A DNA stretch of 64,000 bases from the NCBI RefSeq assembly GCF_013426915.1, contig NZ_AP023180.1, forward strand, positions 2,542,001 to 2,606,000, read 5' to 3'. The translations under genes and the position numbers were made by a program. This DNA comes from Paraburkholderia sp. PGU19. Lineage in GTDB: Bacteria > Pseudomonadota > Gammaproteobacteria > Burkholderiales > Burkholderiaceae. Of this stretch, positions 1-9,521 are shown one piece after another. The stretch's first letter is position 1; every line of letters starts with the position of its first letter. The notes beneath the pieces are model-generated. The model was not told the DNA's origin and did no database searches. It saw only the letters and a program-made list of their open reading frames with translations.

Positions 1-1650
1 CGTCTTTGCGCTTTTACTGCGCTGTCTGTCTTCTCATCGTATTGTTTCTCCGCTGGCGCGGACATGGGCCAGACGGTGAAACAGCCGACCAACTGGACGG
101 CAATTTCGATGTTCGTCGTCTTCGTGGTCGCGACGCTTTTCATCACCAAATGGGCTGCGAGACGGACGCGCTCCGCCGCCGAGTTTTACACTGCGGGTGG
201 CGGAATCACGGGTTTCCAGAACGGACTGGCAATCGCCGGAGATTTCATGTCGGCAGCTTCGTTCCTGGGCATCTCGGCAGCCGTCTATGCAAACGGCTAT
301 GACGGTCTCATCTATTCGATCGGTTTTCTGGTTGGCTGGCCGATCATCACGTTTCTGATGGCCGAAAGACTGCGCAATCTCGGCCGTTTCACGTTCGCCG
401 ACGTGGCTGGATATCGCTTCAAGCAGGCGCCGATCCGCGCATTCGCCGCATCGGGTACGCTCGTGGTCGTGGCGTTCTATCTGATCGCGCAGATGGTCGG
501 TGCCGGACAGTTGATCAAATTGCTGTTTGGACTCGAGTATTGGGTCGCGGTGGTGATCGTGGGTGCGCTCATGATGGTTTACGTGCTGTTTGGCGGTATG
601 ACGGCAACAACCTGGGTGCAAATCATCAAGGCGTGTCTGCTGCTTGCGGGCGCCTCGTTCATGGCATTTATGGTGCTGTGGCAATTTCATTTCAGCCCTG
701 AAGCGCTCTTTGCGAAAGCCGTCGAAGTGCATGAGAAGAAGGCGTCCATCATGGGTCCGGGCAATTTCATCAAGGACCCGATCTCGGCAATTTCATTCGG
801 CATTGCACTGATGTTCGGCACGGCTGGGCTGCCGCACATCCTGATGCGATTCTTTACCGTGCCTAACGCCAAGGAAGCACGCAAGTCGGTGTTCTGGGCA
901 ACGACATGGATCGGTTACTTCTACATCCTGACCTTCATCATCGGCTTTGGCGCCATCGTTCTTGTCAGCACGAACCCCGTGTTCAAGGATGCAGCGGGCA
1001 AGCTGCTGGGCGGCACGAACATGGCTGCCGTGCATCTTGCGAGTGCGGTGGGTGGCAACGTGTTTCTCGGGTTCATTTCAGCGGTGGCGTTCGCAACGAT
1101 CCTGGCCGTCGTCGCGGGTCTCACGTTGGCCGGGGCATCGGCTGTGTCGCATGATTTGTATGCGACCGTCTTCAAGCATGGCAAGGCAGCGAGTGTGAAC
1201 GAGCTGTTTGTTTCGCGCGTTACGACTGTCGTGCTGGGTATTGTCGCCGTCGTGCTCGGGATCGTATTCGAGAAGCAGAACATTGCATTCATGGTGTCGC
1301 TGGCGTTTGCCGTGGCGGCGTCGGCCAACTTTCCAGTGCTGTTCATGTCGGTTCTGTGGCGCGGTTGTACCACACGTGGTGCGACGATCGGCGGCTTTCT
1401 CGGATTGGTTTCCGCTGTATTGCTGACGGTTCTCTCGAAAGCGGTGTGGGTGGACGTGTTCCACTTTGCGACGGCGCCATTCCCCTACGCATCGCCCGCA
1501 CTCTTTTCGATGGCGATCGGCTTCGCTGGCATCTGGCTTTTCTCGTTGACAGATAGATCCGCTCGTGCGCGCATCGATCAGGCCGGGTTCGAGGCGCAGT
1601 CGGTACGCTCGGAAACCGGGATTGGCGCGGTGGAGGGCGCAAGTCACTAA
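1..1650 (+). CDS. actP: Cation/acetate symporter ActP, 5' end outside window
   Basis: This is a sodium:solute symporter of the ActP branch, which takes up acetate and other short carboxylates across the inner membrane. The reading frame is open from base 1, and the residues before the first internal Met (base 64) look like the end of a signal peptide ([15 protein letters not shown]), which ActP proteins carry. The true start is therefore upstream of the window. The mature part begins with the family's [15 protein letters not shown] segment, followed by the conserved [20 protein letters not shown] stretch and about a dozen hydrophobic segments up to about residue 500. ActP usually follows a small DUF485 membrane protein and acetyl-CoA synthetase; neither can be checked here. 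Family assignment is firm; acetate as substrate comes from the family. Confidence 0.93.
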   Translation, partial: RLCAFTALSVFSSYCFSAGADMGQTVKQPTNWTAISMFVVFVVATLFITKWAARRTRSAAEFYTAGGGITGFQNGLAIAGDFMSAASFLGISAAVYANGYDGLIYSIGFLVGWPIITFLMAERLRNLGRFTFADVAGYRFKQAPIRAFAASGTLVVVAFYLIAQMVGAGQLIKLLFGLEYWVAVVIVGALMMVYVLFGGMTATTWVQIIKACLLLAGASFMAFMVLWQFHFSPEALFAKAVEVHEKKASIMGPGNFIKDPISAISFGIALMFGTAGLPHILMRFFTVPNAKEARKSVFWATTWIGYFYILTFIIGFGAIVLVSTNPVFKDAAGKLLGGTNMAAVHLASAVGGNVFLGFISAVAFATILAVVAGLTLAGASAVSHDLYATVFKHGKAASVNELFVSRVTTVVLGIVAVVLGIVFEKQNIAFMVSLAFAVAASANFPVLFMSVLWRGCTTRGATIGGFLGLVSAVLLTVLSKAVWVDVFHFATAPFPYASPALFSMAIGFAGIWLFSLTDRSARARIDQAGFEAQSVRSETGIGAVEGASH

Positions 1651-1793
1651 GCCGCGAATTGGGAGAGGCTTTGAGGCGACCTGAATGCGCAGCTAGAGGA
1701 TGTTGGCCGACTCTAGCTGCTGCATGGGTTATATCCGGGTCGCCATACAACGGAGATCTGGCTTCGCGATCAACTGCGGTCACCCGCCCAATA

Positions 1794-3860
1794 TCAGGCA
1801 GCCGCAGGGTCACTGACGAGGTCATAGCCGTTTTCCATCCGCCCCGCGAAGCGCCGCAGAAATGCGGGTTGAACATCAACCGTCACGCTAAGGTCATACC
1901 AGTTGCCACTTGCCGACACTGACCATAGGGTATCGACCGAGTGGCCGGCACGAACAGAAAATTTCCATGGGCCGTCCGCACGATATGCGTTCGACGAGAT
2001 CGAAAATTCGCAGACTGCATTCCCGCGATTGATCAGCGTCAGGCATAAGGTATTGTTCTTCCTGTCGTTGGTCGCTCGAACCTCGGGGTTGGCGTGTGCC
2101 AGATCGCGTACAGATGCGACATCGCCCGCGAAAAGCCGCAGAAAGCCGTTCGGTCCGTGTATCGAGAGATGGTATCGGGTCGCGGCTGGCGGGGCATGGC
2201 CCCAACGTTCAGATAATTGCGTGCCGGACGCCAGCGCATACCGACGCGGCCGATTGGTGCCGATCGCGAGGTCGTAGCCAGAGAGTGCGACACCGGCTGG
2301 CCCAGCATTGATCATATCGAGCCACAACGTTCCACTGACTGCGTCCACATGTGCGTTGACGTGAATCTCATAGGGCAGCGCCCGTGACGCACGAATACCG
2401 GGTTCCTGCTTCGGGAGCGATTGCACAGTCGGCACAGTAGGCTCCGGCAGAGTACTGCATTGCCGGTTGGCATCGGAGACATAGGTGCTTGTAGCGGGTA
2501 GCAGCGGCCAGGTCGTGTCCCGTGTCCTGAAGTCGAATGCCGATGTGAGGTCGCCGCAAATCGCACGACGCCACGGGCTGATGTTCGGGCAATGCACGCC
2601 AAAACGTCGCTCGATGAATTGAATGATCGAGGTGTGATCAAAGACCTCCGAGCATACATAGCCGCCTTTGGACCACGGTGAGATCACTGTCATTGGCACC
2701 CGAAAACCCAGACCGAGTGGCAGCCCTTCGAAGATTTCGCCCGTCGTAGCGACTGTCGAGCGGCCTTCCGCGTCGGACGCGGGTGGCGTCGGTGGAGGCT
2801 CGTGGTCGAAGAAGCCGCCCTGTTCATCGTAGTTCAGCAGGAATACGGTCCTGGACCAAACCTCGGGGTTCGCGAAAAGTGCTGCAAGCAGACGCGCGGT
2901 AAGGTCCTCTCCGGCTTGCGGGTGATAATTCGCATGCTCCGACAACGCGGCTGGCGCGATGATCCACGATACCTGTGGGAGCGCACCCGCTGCGACATCC
3001 GCAGCGAATGCCCGTGCTACATTATCGACTCTCGCCATGCCGTTACGGTAGAGTGCGCTCGACGCTGAAGCGGATCGGAAGTTGCGAAACAGTGCAAGCG
3101 CGTTATCGTCGAAGTTATCTGCCTGCTGGTAGACGCGCCAGTGCACGCCGGCAGTCTCGAGCGTTTCAGCGACCGTTGGCCACGTGAAGCCCGCCACGGG
3201 CTCGACGTTATCGAGCGTGGGAAGAAAGCCTGCCGACAAACCGCTGCTGCCGCTGAATAGATGCAATCTGTTTGGATTGGTCTGGGTCAGCGTCGAGGCA
3301 TAGTATTGGTCGCAGACGGTAAAGGCGTCGGCCAGCGCGTAATAGAACGGCAGATCGTTTCGGGAAAAGTAGCTCATGCCGAGTCCCGCGAAACGCGCTT
3401 TGTTCCATTCGTCGCAAAGGCCGTGGTCCCACATCGCTATGTCGACGGGATAGTTCATCGTTGGCGCCCGCGCACATGTCGCACGTGTGACAGTCATATC
3501 CGCGTGGAACGGCAGAATATAGCCAGTATCCGTAGGCTGCTTCCATATGGGGTCGCCATTGGGTAAGGCGATTGCCATCCGGTCATTGAATCCGCGCACC
3601 CCGCGCAGCGTGCCGAAGTAATGGTCGAACGAACGGTTTTCTTGCGTGAAGATCACGATATGGCCGACATCGTCAATCGTTCCCGTCATGCGATGCGCCC
3701 GAGTTGCCAGTGCCTTACGAATCATCTGAGGCATTAGGCCAGTAACCGCTGACGCTGCAAGCGCACCCGCAGCAATACATAGGAACTTTCGACGCGGCGA
3801 GCGAAACGGACGTTTGGCGGTGTCGCCGGTTCCTCCATTGGATGCGCGATTGATTTTCAT
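1794..3860 (-). CDS. Tat-exported phospholipase C (non-haemolytic type)
   Basis: A 688-residue acidic-phosphatase-superfamily phospholipase C, predicted to hydrolyse phosphatidylcholine outside the cytoplasm. The N-terminus has a twin-arginine signal (SPRRKFLCIAAGALAAS, about residues 22-38). The family signature IVIFTQENRSFDHYFGTLRG follows, then YDEQGGFFDHEPPPTPP and a C-terminal part with the two repeats that follow the catalytic domain in bacterial PlcN/PlcC proteins. Length matches the family. It stands alone. An OmpR-type direct repeat lies about 100 bases upstream (3959-3975), so control by a two-component system is possible. Family confidence is high; the exact lipid preference cannot be read from the sequence. 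Confidence 0.93.
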   Translation of the reverse strand: MKINRASNGGTGDTAKRPFRSPRRKFLCIAAGALAASAVTGLMPQMIRKALATRAHRMTGTIDDVGHIVIFTQENRSFDHYFGTLRGVRGFNDRMAIALPNGDPIWKQPTDTGYILPFHADMTVTRATCARAPTMNYPVDIAMWDHGLCDEWNKARFAGLGMSYFSRNDLPFYYALADAFTVCDQYYASTLTQTNPNRLHLFSGSSGLSAGFLPTLDNVEPVAGFTWPTVAETLETAGVHWRVYQQADNFDDNALALFRNFRSASASSALYRNGMARVDNVARAFAADVAAGALPQVSWIIAPAALSEHANYHPQAGEDLTARLLAALFANPEVWSRTVFLLNYDEQGGFFDHEPPPTPPASDAEGRSTVATTGEIFEGLPLGLGFRVPMTVISPWSKGGYVCSEVFDHTSIIQFIERRFGVHCPNISPWRRAICGDLTSAFDFRTRDTTWPLLPATSTYVSDANRQCSTLPEPTVPTVQSLPKQEPGIRASRALPYEIHVNAHVDAVSGTLWLDMINAGPAGVALSGYDLAIGTNRPRRYALASGTQLSERWGHAPPAATRYHLSIHGPNGFLRLFAGDVASVRDLAHANPEVRATNDRKNNTLCLTLINRGNAVCEFSISSNAYRADGPWKFSVRAGHSVDTLWSVSASGNWYDLSVTVDVQPAFLRRFAGRMENGYDLVSDPAAA

Positions 3861-3958
3861 TGCCGGGACCGCTCCTCGTACATAGATGAAGACGCACGCC
3901 GGGAATACGATTGCTTGCTTCTAAACAGGTCGATATTTCCCAATCTACGTGAGCGCAC

Positions 3959-3975
3959 CTTAACGAGACATTAAG
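3959..3975. promoter_or_regulatory. PmrA/QseB-like direct repeat upstream of phospholipase C
   Basis: On the minus strand the sequence reads CTTAAT-GTCTC-GTTAAG, two hexamers with an 11-base period. This is the form of box bound by OmpR-family regulators such as PmrA and QseB. It lies about 100 bases before the phospholipase C start. The same pattern recurs at 4085-4101, 24632-24682 and 62087-62103. Confidence 0.5.
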
Positions 3976-4084
3976 AAATCGCAGGCTGCGTGAACCTGTT
4001 AATCAAGGCACTTCTTATTTCCTTTCAGGAATAGGACGATCGCTGACGGCTTTCGAAAGTGTCAGTAACACTGGGTAACGCGAC

Positions 4085-4101
4085 CTTAACGTCTTCTTAA
4101 G
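4085..4101 (+). promoter_or_regulatory. PmrA/QseB-like direct repeat
   Basis: CTTAAC-GTCTT-CTTAAG, two hexamers with an 11-base period, about 105 bases before the small membrane protein at 4208. Together with the opposite-facing box at 3959-3975 it suggests that one response regulator controls both diverging genes. The regulator is not in the window. Confidence 0.5.
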
Positions 4102-4207
4102 ATTGGTCCCGTTAGGATCGTTGGTGCCAGTTGGCCTCGATGTCGAAGCCGTCAGCGTTGTTATCCGAAGGCGCGGATCGGCGACCACCACAGAGCAGGG
4201 GACACCG

Positions 4208-4567
4208 ATGAACAGCACAACGGTCATATCCATCCGAACGTATCTCGTGACAGCATCGATCGCGGCAACGGCCATCGATGCGATCGTGCTTGTAGCCATC
4301 GAGCTGTTCGGTATCCGCGAATCGGCATTCGAGACGCTGGATTTCAGGTTAGCCGTTGTCACGCTGATCGCCATCGCGTTGGCGTCGACGCGGCTGTTAG
4401 CGTTCGCCGCGTACCGTCGTGCGCTAGCGCAGCGGCGCACTTCCGTTCGCACGAACGGTGTTGTCCATCCACAGGATGGATGCAGGCTGCGCTTGCTCGT
4501 TCTGCTGCATCTTCGTTTTTCCGGAATGAATGCCGAACGTTACGCCCAGGATGGTCTTCTGATTTGA
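4208..4567 (+). CDS. Small two-helix membrane protein, unknown function
   Basis: I do not recognise this 119-residue protein. The chosen ATG follows a purine-rich stretch (GAGCAGGGG). The first half has two hydrophobic helices (about residues 11-31 and 42-64), separated by a short acidic loop, followed by a basic segment with AYRRALAQRR. This predicts an inner-membrane hairpin with a cytoplasmic tail. The last 40 residues, after codon 80, look less constrained and may be read-through from an older stop. A CTTAA-type response-regulator box lies upstream at 4085-4101. Moderate confidence that it is expressed. Confidence 0.5.
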   Translation: MNSTTVISIRTYLVTASIAATAIDAIVLVAIELFGIRESAFETLDFRLAVVTLIAIALASTRLLAFAAYRRALAQRRTSVRTNGVVHPQDGCRLRLLVLLHLRFSGMNAERYAQDGLLI

Positions 4568-4709
4568 GTCACCATCAATGGATGGGGTATCCGGAATCGT
4601 TTATACGATTCTCGCCACCTGTAACCGCAGGGCCTTTTTCCGAACGATGCTCGCCCGTATGCGAGCGGTAGACCCGTGACTGTCCTGAAGCCGCTTAGGT
4701 AACATCGGT

Positions 4710-4899
4710 GTGCTCGAAGGCGGCTTCGTTGTGATCGGTGGCATACTGGGCATCGTTGCGCCCACCGGCCTCGCGTTGGCAGGCGCTCGGAGATCTATTG
4801 TTCTTCGTACCCGGACTCATTTTCTGGCAGGTGGCTGAACGTTCGTTTGGCCTCCCGCGCTCGATGGATGCGAGGCCCGGCAACGCGAATGTGAAGTGA
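4710..4899 (+). pseudogene. Remnant of a small membrane protein gene (frameshifted)
   Basis: Two adjacent frames together look like one small membrane protein. The first reads VLEGGFVVIGGILGIVAPTG and continues to the LALAG around 4785. The second then continues as GDLLFFVPGLIFWQVAERS and ends with a stop at 4897-4899. No single frame spans both parts and there is no clear start with a ribosome site. I read this as a decayed gene; no function can be given. Confidence 0.35.
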
Positions 4900-5023
4900 T
4901 CTCGTAGAAATGGGTACTGCGGTCGTGATTGAATCGAAGCGGCATGCGGCGAAGTCAGATTGGGTCATTGGCGACCGGATGTCGTAATTTTGTGGCGTTG
5001 CGTTCAACCTGGAGACATCCAGA

Positions 5024-6034
5024 ATGAATCAACCTCCTTTTGACGGATTCCTTGTTGAACAACTGATACAAGGCTTTCGCCCTCCTGTTTTGCCGCAGCG
5101 CAAGCCCGACCAGATGGCCATCGAAGCCGCAGATCGCAACTTCAGGCACTGGACAAGCAATGTTGAGGGCGCGCTGAAGCCGGGCTCCGATGCGCATCGG
5201 AGCGAGATGTGCCGAATGTTTCGCGAGACCTTTAATCCGTACCGCCCATCGGTCCTCGACTGGCCGCAGCTTGGGCCCGACGCACTTGCGAGGATTGTTT
5301 CCCTGCCGATCTGGGACATCGCGGTGCAGACGGAGGGCAGGGCTCGGCTGCGAATGGCGGCGTATGCAAACATCATCAGCGAGCCAGACGTACGTGAAGC
5401 GCTCGCGCTGAACGCGTGGGAAGAGAGCCGTCATAAAGAAGTGCTTTCGCGGATGGTGGCTGCGTACGATATTCCACTCGCGAGTGAAGCGCCCTATGTT
5501 CACCCCAAGGATGCCGAATGGGCTTACCTGGTCACAGGTTACAGCGAGTGTATCGACAGCTTCTTCGCTTTCGGTCTGTTCGAGATTGCACGCCGCTCAG
5601 GCCTGTTTCCGCCCGAGTTGATCGACACTTTCGAGCCGGTCATTCAAGAGGAGTGTCGCCATATACTGCTTTTTGCAAACTGGGTCGCATGGCATCGTGC
5701 AAAGCTCTCCTGGTGGCGGCGCATCCTCTTCGAGGGGAAGGTGGCCGCTGTGTGGGCGTTTTTAGGCTGGGAGCGGATGAGGCTTGCGCGGACGCTCGAT
5801 GCCGACGGCAACGAGCACAAGCAGGATAACAATTTCACCGTCAACGGTGCGCAGTCTCTTTCGTCGGTGCAGGTCGGGGTGCGCGAACTCATCACGCTGT
5901 GTCTTGCCGAGAACGAGCGACGCTTTGCTGGCTATGACCGGCGACTGCTGCGCCCCGAAACGGTCCCGAAGCTCGCCGGTTTTGCGCTGCGCTTCATGCG
6001 TGCAGGGAAGCGCAACGAACATGCACCTGAATGA
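5024..6034 (+). CDS. Ferritin-like di-iron protein
   Basis: A 336-residue helical protein with two ExxH-type metal sites: EESRH at about residue 137 and EECRH at about residue 210, spaced as in ferritin-like four-helix di-iron proteins. The second half contains tryptophan-rich amphipathic helices. No signal peptide is present, so it should be cytoplasmic. The start was chosen at the first ATG, 10 bases after a GGAG (CTGGAGACATCCAGAATG). Such proteins include oxidases, hydroxylases and iron-handling proteins, and the substrate is unknown. It stands alone, convergent with the lipoprotein gene at 6058. Confidence 0.75.
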   Translation: MNQPPFDGFLVEQLIQGFRPPVLPQRKPDQMAIEAADRNFRHWTSNVEGALKPGSDAHRSEMCRMFRETFNPYRPSVLDWPQLGPDALARIVSLPIWDIAVQTEGRARLRMAAYANIISEPDVREALALNAWEESRHKEVLSRMVAAYDIPLASEAPYVHPKDAEWAYLVTGYSECIDSFFAFGLFEIARRSGLFPPELIDTFEPVIQEECRHILLFANWVAWHRAKLSWWRRILFEGKVAAVWAFLGWERMRLARTLDADGNEHKQDNNFTVNGAQSLSSVQVGVRELITLCLAENERRFAGYDRRLLRPETVPKLAGFALRFMRAGKRNEHAPE

Positions 6035-6057
6035 GACGGCCCAGCAGGCCATCCAGA

Positions 6058-6687
6058 TTAATCAGCCAAAAGAGATCGCACTGCCAGTTCGCCGCGTTCT
6101 TCCGACGTCCGCGCGTTGTTGAGGGGGACATCCAAGCCACCGTCGTCGGGCACCGGCAAGAAGAGTGAGAAGTGAAGCAGCGCGCTTTTTGCGGACAGTT
6201 CAATATTGCAGAGTTTCGTGCCACGATCCGGATTGGTGAAAAGGATGCCCGCGCGGACCGTGCCCGGTGGAATTGGATTCCTGAAGGCAAGTTTGTAGAA
6301 CGGGTCATCGACTCGCGCGTTAGCTGGTCCACCGCGTAACGGATGCAGGACCCAAACAACTTCGAAAGGTAAAAAGTGGCCGCTGTCAGCGTCTGTCCGA
6401 AACAACCATAACGATTGCGCGGTTCTATTCGTTACCTCAAGCCATACAGGCTGCACGTTGACAGCGTATAGATCGGCGCCGAACATGCGCTTGCTTTCCC
6501 TCGCGCTGAGTACTGCGGCACTCACGCGTACGCTGTGACTCTCCTCCGTCACGGCACGAGCGCGCAGCGGTGCATCGTCATCAGTCGTTGGGTCATGCCA
6601 CGACGCGCAAGTGGCTAATGTGAACATTAGGCACACCAAACATAGTGGGTATCCGAGCGAACGCGTCAATCGTTTTGAAGAAAGCAT
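6058..6687 (-). CDS. Putative lipoprotein, possibly a shortened LssY-type protein
   Basis: A 209-residue exported protein. The signal peptide ends in a lipobox (LMFTLATC, Cys about residue 27), so it should be a lipoprotein. The body (ARAVTEESHSVRVSAAVLSA, then RESKRMFG, then PVWLEVTNRTAQSLWLF) resembles, from memory, the N-terminal module of envelope proteins that continue into an LssY C-terminal domain. That second domain is absent: the frame stops shortly after FLPVPDDGGLDVPLNNARTS, directly against the ferritin-like gene. It may be a truncated copy or a natural short form. Role unknown. Confidence 0.6.
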   Translation of the reverse strand: MLSSKRLTRSLGYPLCLVCLMFTLATCASWHDPTTDDDAPLRARAVTEESHSVRVSAAVLSARESKRMFGADLYAVNVQPVWLEVTNRTAQSLWLFRTDADSGHFLPFEVVWVLHPLRGGPANARVDDPFYKLAFRNPIPPGTVRAGILFTNPDRGTKLCNIELSAKSALLHFSLFLPVPDDGGLDVPLNNARTSEERGELAVRSLLAD

Positions 6688-7019
6688 CGTGAGCCGCCCA
6701 GCACTCAGTCATGGTGGGTTGTCAAAATCTTCCCGGCGAAAGAAACCGCTCACACTCGCGGCGATGAGATTGGCCGTGACTTGTGATCGCCCGGTCATTT
6801 GTATCGCCCTGTGACTAGTAGTCGGCGTTCATGTGACGCGACGACATCGGTTCCGGTGTGCGGTCTTCACGATGTCGTCGGCGTCGAAGGCGTGAGCAGA
6901 AGTAGATTGAATTTCACCGATGCGCTCATGAGTAGACCCCGTGGTCCGCGAATAGAGTCCACCGGAGTCGCATCGCGGATCACTGCCACAAGCGGCTATT
7001 CGGTCTAGAGATTTAGGGC
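6688..7019. other. Intergenic, no gene seen
   Basis: 332 bases between two minus-strand genes. No convincing coding frame, RNA or repeat was found. It presumably carries the promoter of the lipoprotein gene. Confidence 0.4.
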
Positions 7020-7490
7020 CTAGTGCATCGTATACCCTCGGCCACTCATGCAGGCGGAATATGCCTGATTGAATGCCGCCATTGCATTCTGATTCTGAGC
7101 CTGGGCCGATGCCTGGGCATTACGCTGGTTCTGACGCGCGCGCATTCCTCCACCCATTGTCCCGGCAACCGCGCCAACTGCAGCGCCCTTTCCGGCGTCG
7201 CCAGCTATCGCCCCAATGACTGCACCTCCGGCAGCGCCGCGAGCAGCGCCGCCGACTCGCTCCCCGCCGCCTACGGCGGGACCGGACGGTGGCGGAGGTG
7301 TGGCAGCTACCGCTGCAGGATCAACGCCAGTTTGCGATTTGGCCCACGATGCGCATGATGACTGATCCTGCTGCTGTTTCTGCGCACTTTGACCTTTGGC
7401 CGGATAGGCTACGGGCTGCGCGACTGCTGCAGCCTGCCAGCAGAGCAGCACAGCAATTGCAAAAATTTGACGCTTGCTGAACGTGTGCAT
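7020..7490 (-). CDS. Exported glycine-zipper protein
   Basis: 156 residues. The signal peptide (IFAIAVLLCWQAAAVAQ) is followed by a Gln-rich linker and a 50-residue glycine-zipper block with AAGGAVIGAIAGDAGKGAAV repeated in GxxxG register (about residues 80-115). A Gln/Asn/Ala-rich tail ends in YSACMSGRGYTMH. This architecture is typical of YMGG-like periplasmic or outer-membrane-associated proteins whose GxxxG helices insert in membranes. Single-gene unit. Function beyond envelope association is unknown. Confidence 0.8.
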   Translation of the reverse strand: MHTFSKRQIFAIAVLLCWQAAAVAQPVAYPAKGQSAQKQQQDQSSCASWAKSQTGVDPAAVAATPPPPSGPAVGGGERVGGAARGAAGGAVIGAIAGDAGKGAAVGAVAGTMGGGMRARQNQRNAQASAQAQNQNAMAAFNQAYSACMSGRGYTMH

Positions 7491-8038
7491 GAGAGCCCCC
7501 TTGTTTGCGTGCTCCCATTCAGTCTATTCGCTGCGTGGCGCCAGCGAAAGTAGTCGTTACGTCAATCGTAAGCCCGTTGAATCCCGTGAAGGGCAGCGGA
7601 GGAACTGCGCACGCCCTGAAAGACAGTGTGACCGCTCCTCAGATTCGAGAGTCGAACTGGCGACCGACGATTTGAAAGTAATTGATTCATTTACTGCCGC
7701 TAGTCGCTCGAATTCGCGGTCCAGATGAGCCGGCTCTGTTGCGGATAATGAAGCCATTAACGAATAACACACTCAGTGTCGGGCCTTCGGTTTTCGTCCG
7801 GTCCGGTTCCGTTGTGCTTCGTGCGGTTCGTCCAGTCGGGAGCACGAACTGTCGATAGTCCCGGTCTTGACCGGCGCGAGACTATTCTTTAAAAGTCATG
7901 GGGTTAGACGGATTTCCAGGCAAGATGATGGACTCATCATCCGGTGATCCGTCATTCTTCACTTTATTCAGCGAACTGCGGCATCGCTGCGACCGTTGCT
8001 GCGTAAGGCGTTCCGCCTGAGTGACCCGTCTGCGACGC
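7491..8038. other. Intergenic, no gene supported
   Basis: About 550 bases. Short frames exist on both strands but lack ribosome sites, and I recognise no protein pattern. No repeat or RNA was identified. Confidence 0.4.
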
Positions 8039-8404
8039 TCAGAACATCGTATTGGTGTTGTTGGCCGTTTCTGGCACCGGCTGCAAAACATCCCAGTGCT
8101 CGACGATCTTTCCATCGGCATCGAAACGGAAGATGTCGACGCCCGCCGTTTCCTTGCCGCCCCAGTCCAGATAGCGCACGTGAATGAAAGCGAGGTCACC
8201 GTCGATCGCAGTGCGCTTGACCTCGCACGACACCTTGCCGACCTGCTTGATATAGCCGGAGATGAAATCGGTGCCATCCGGAAACATCGGGTTGTGCTGA
8301 ATATACGGACCAGCGACGAGGCCCGGTAGCAGTTCGGACTCGCCCTTGTTGAAAACGCGCGCGTAAATGGTATCGATTGCGGCTTGAATCTGTTCTCGGT
8401 TCAT
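8039..8404 (-). CDS. SnoaL-like / NTF2-fold protein
   Basis: 121 residues with the NTF2-fold pattern of SnoaL-like polyketide-cyclase relatives: an N-terminal helix (IQAAIDTIYARVFNKGE), YIQHNPMFPDGTDFI, then WGGKETAGVDIFRFDADGKI and VEHWDVLQPVPE. The start at 8404 was chosen because it follows AAAGGCGAGACC; an upstream in-frame ATG at 8500 lacks a ribosome site. It diverges from the AraC-type regulator at 8518, its likely controller. Proteins of this fold are usually small cytoplasmic enzymes or binding proteins; the ligand is unknown. Confidence 0.8.
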   Translation of the reverse strand: MNREQIQAAIDTIYARVFNKGESELLPGLVAGPYIQHNPMFPDGTDFISGYIKQVGKVSCEVKRTAIDGDLAFIHVRYLDWGGKETAGVDIFRFDADGKIVEHWDVLQPVPETANNTNTMF

Positions 8405-8517
8405 GGTCTCGCCTTTGGGGGTTGCCTCTCTTCCATTAAAGTCGCTCCGATGAAGACGATCAATATCAGTCCATCCAGATTGCATGTCGATTCGTCTCAT
8501 TCTGCTATGGTGAAGTC

Positions 8518-9465
8518 ATGGAAGCATTGAACGGGTGGTTGAAAGCGGTCCGCGCTGATGGCCTTGTGCTGGTACGGACGCGCGTGGCTGGGCCGTGGGG
8601 ATTCGCGGTGAAATCTCGCGATGCCGTGGTGTTCCATTTCGCGGCGGAAGGTCATGCTTTCGTTCGTCAATCTGGCGCGGAAGCGATGGAATTACGCGCA
8701 GGTGAATTAGTCCTGTTCCCGCGTGGCAGTGCGCATGAAGTCGTGCATTCGAAGCGAGGCAAGGCCATTCCGCTCGATACGTTTCTGGCCAGGCACGATG
8801 GTGTGGTTGACCCTGATCCCAAAGCCACCACGCTCATTTGCGGCCAGTTCAACCTGGATCAGCATTTGGCGCTCCCCGCATTGCGGGCGCTTCCGCAGGC
8901 TGTAGTGCTCCGCGCCGGGATGGAACCTGGACATTCCCCACTGAGCGATACGCTGCGCTTGCTACGTAATGAAGTTGAGACACCGAACTTTGGCAACCAT
9001 ATCGTAGTGCGGAATCTGCTGTCTTCCCTGTTCGTCTACTTGATGCGCGAATGGGCGGATGCTGCTTCCCCTGCAGATAATGATTGGTTTTCGGCGTTAC
9101 GATCGCCGCAAATGACGAGGGTCCTTGCGCGGATACACGAATCACCCGAACGTGCCTGGACACTGGCGGAACTTGCCAAAGAAGCCACGTTGTCGCGCGC
9201 TGCATTCGCTCGCAATTTCTGCGCCTTGGTGGGCGAACCGCCTCATCAGTATCTGACGCGTTGGCGCATGGGCATTGCTGCACAGTTGCTGGAGGAAACC
9301 GAACTACGCCTTGGTGAAGTCGCGTCGCGCGTTGGCTATGGGTCGGAATTCTCTTTCAGCCGCGCATTCAAGTTGGCACGTGGTGTCTCGCCGATCCAAT
9401 ACCGCCGTGAACGGCACGGCTACATGGCAACTGGCGAGCGCGAGCTTGGATCGGTTGCGCCGTAG
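8518..9465 (+). CDS. AraC-family regulator with cupin sensor
   Basis: 315 residues. The N-terminal half is a cupin_6-type sensor (AVVFHFAAEGHAFVRQSGAE, then ELRAGELVLFPRGSAHEV). The C-terminal half is an AraC double helix-turn-helix: LAELAKEATLSRAAFARNF in the first HTH and the signature EVASRVGYGSEFSFSRAFK in the second (about residues 260-300). It is transcribed divergently from the SnoaL-like gene (8404), with about 110 bases between them, so that gene is the natural target. The inducer is unknown. Confidence 0.92.
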   Translation: MEALNGWLKAVRADGLVLVRTRVAGPWGFAVKSRDAVVFHFAAEGHAFVRQSGAEAMELRAGELVLFPRGSAHEVVHSKRGKAIPLDTFLARHDGVVDPDPKATTLICGQFNLDQHLALPALRALPQAVVLRAGMEPGHSPLSDTLRLLRNEVETPNFGNHIVVRNLLSSLFVYLMREWADAASPADNDWFSALRSPQMTRVLARIHESPERAWTLAELAKEATLSRAAFARNFCALVGEPPHQYLTRWRMGIAAQLLEETELRLGEVASRVGYGSEFSFSRAFKLARGVSPIQYRRERHGYMATGERELGSVAP

Positions 9466-9521
9466 TTGATTGGCGCAACGATTGAGTCTCGGTCTTTCAG
9501 GCAAAATCAGCAGAAGGTGCC

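Noticed and set aside
34..732. Long open frame on the minus strand opposite the symporter
   Set aside because: It is antisense to a clear symporter, very rich in Arg/His/Asp as expected of shadow frames in high-GC DNA, with no ribosome site.
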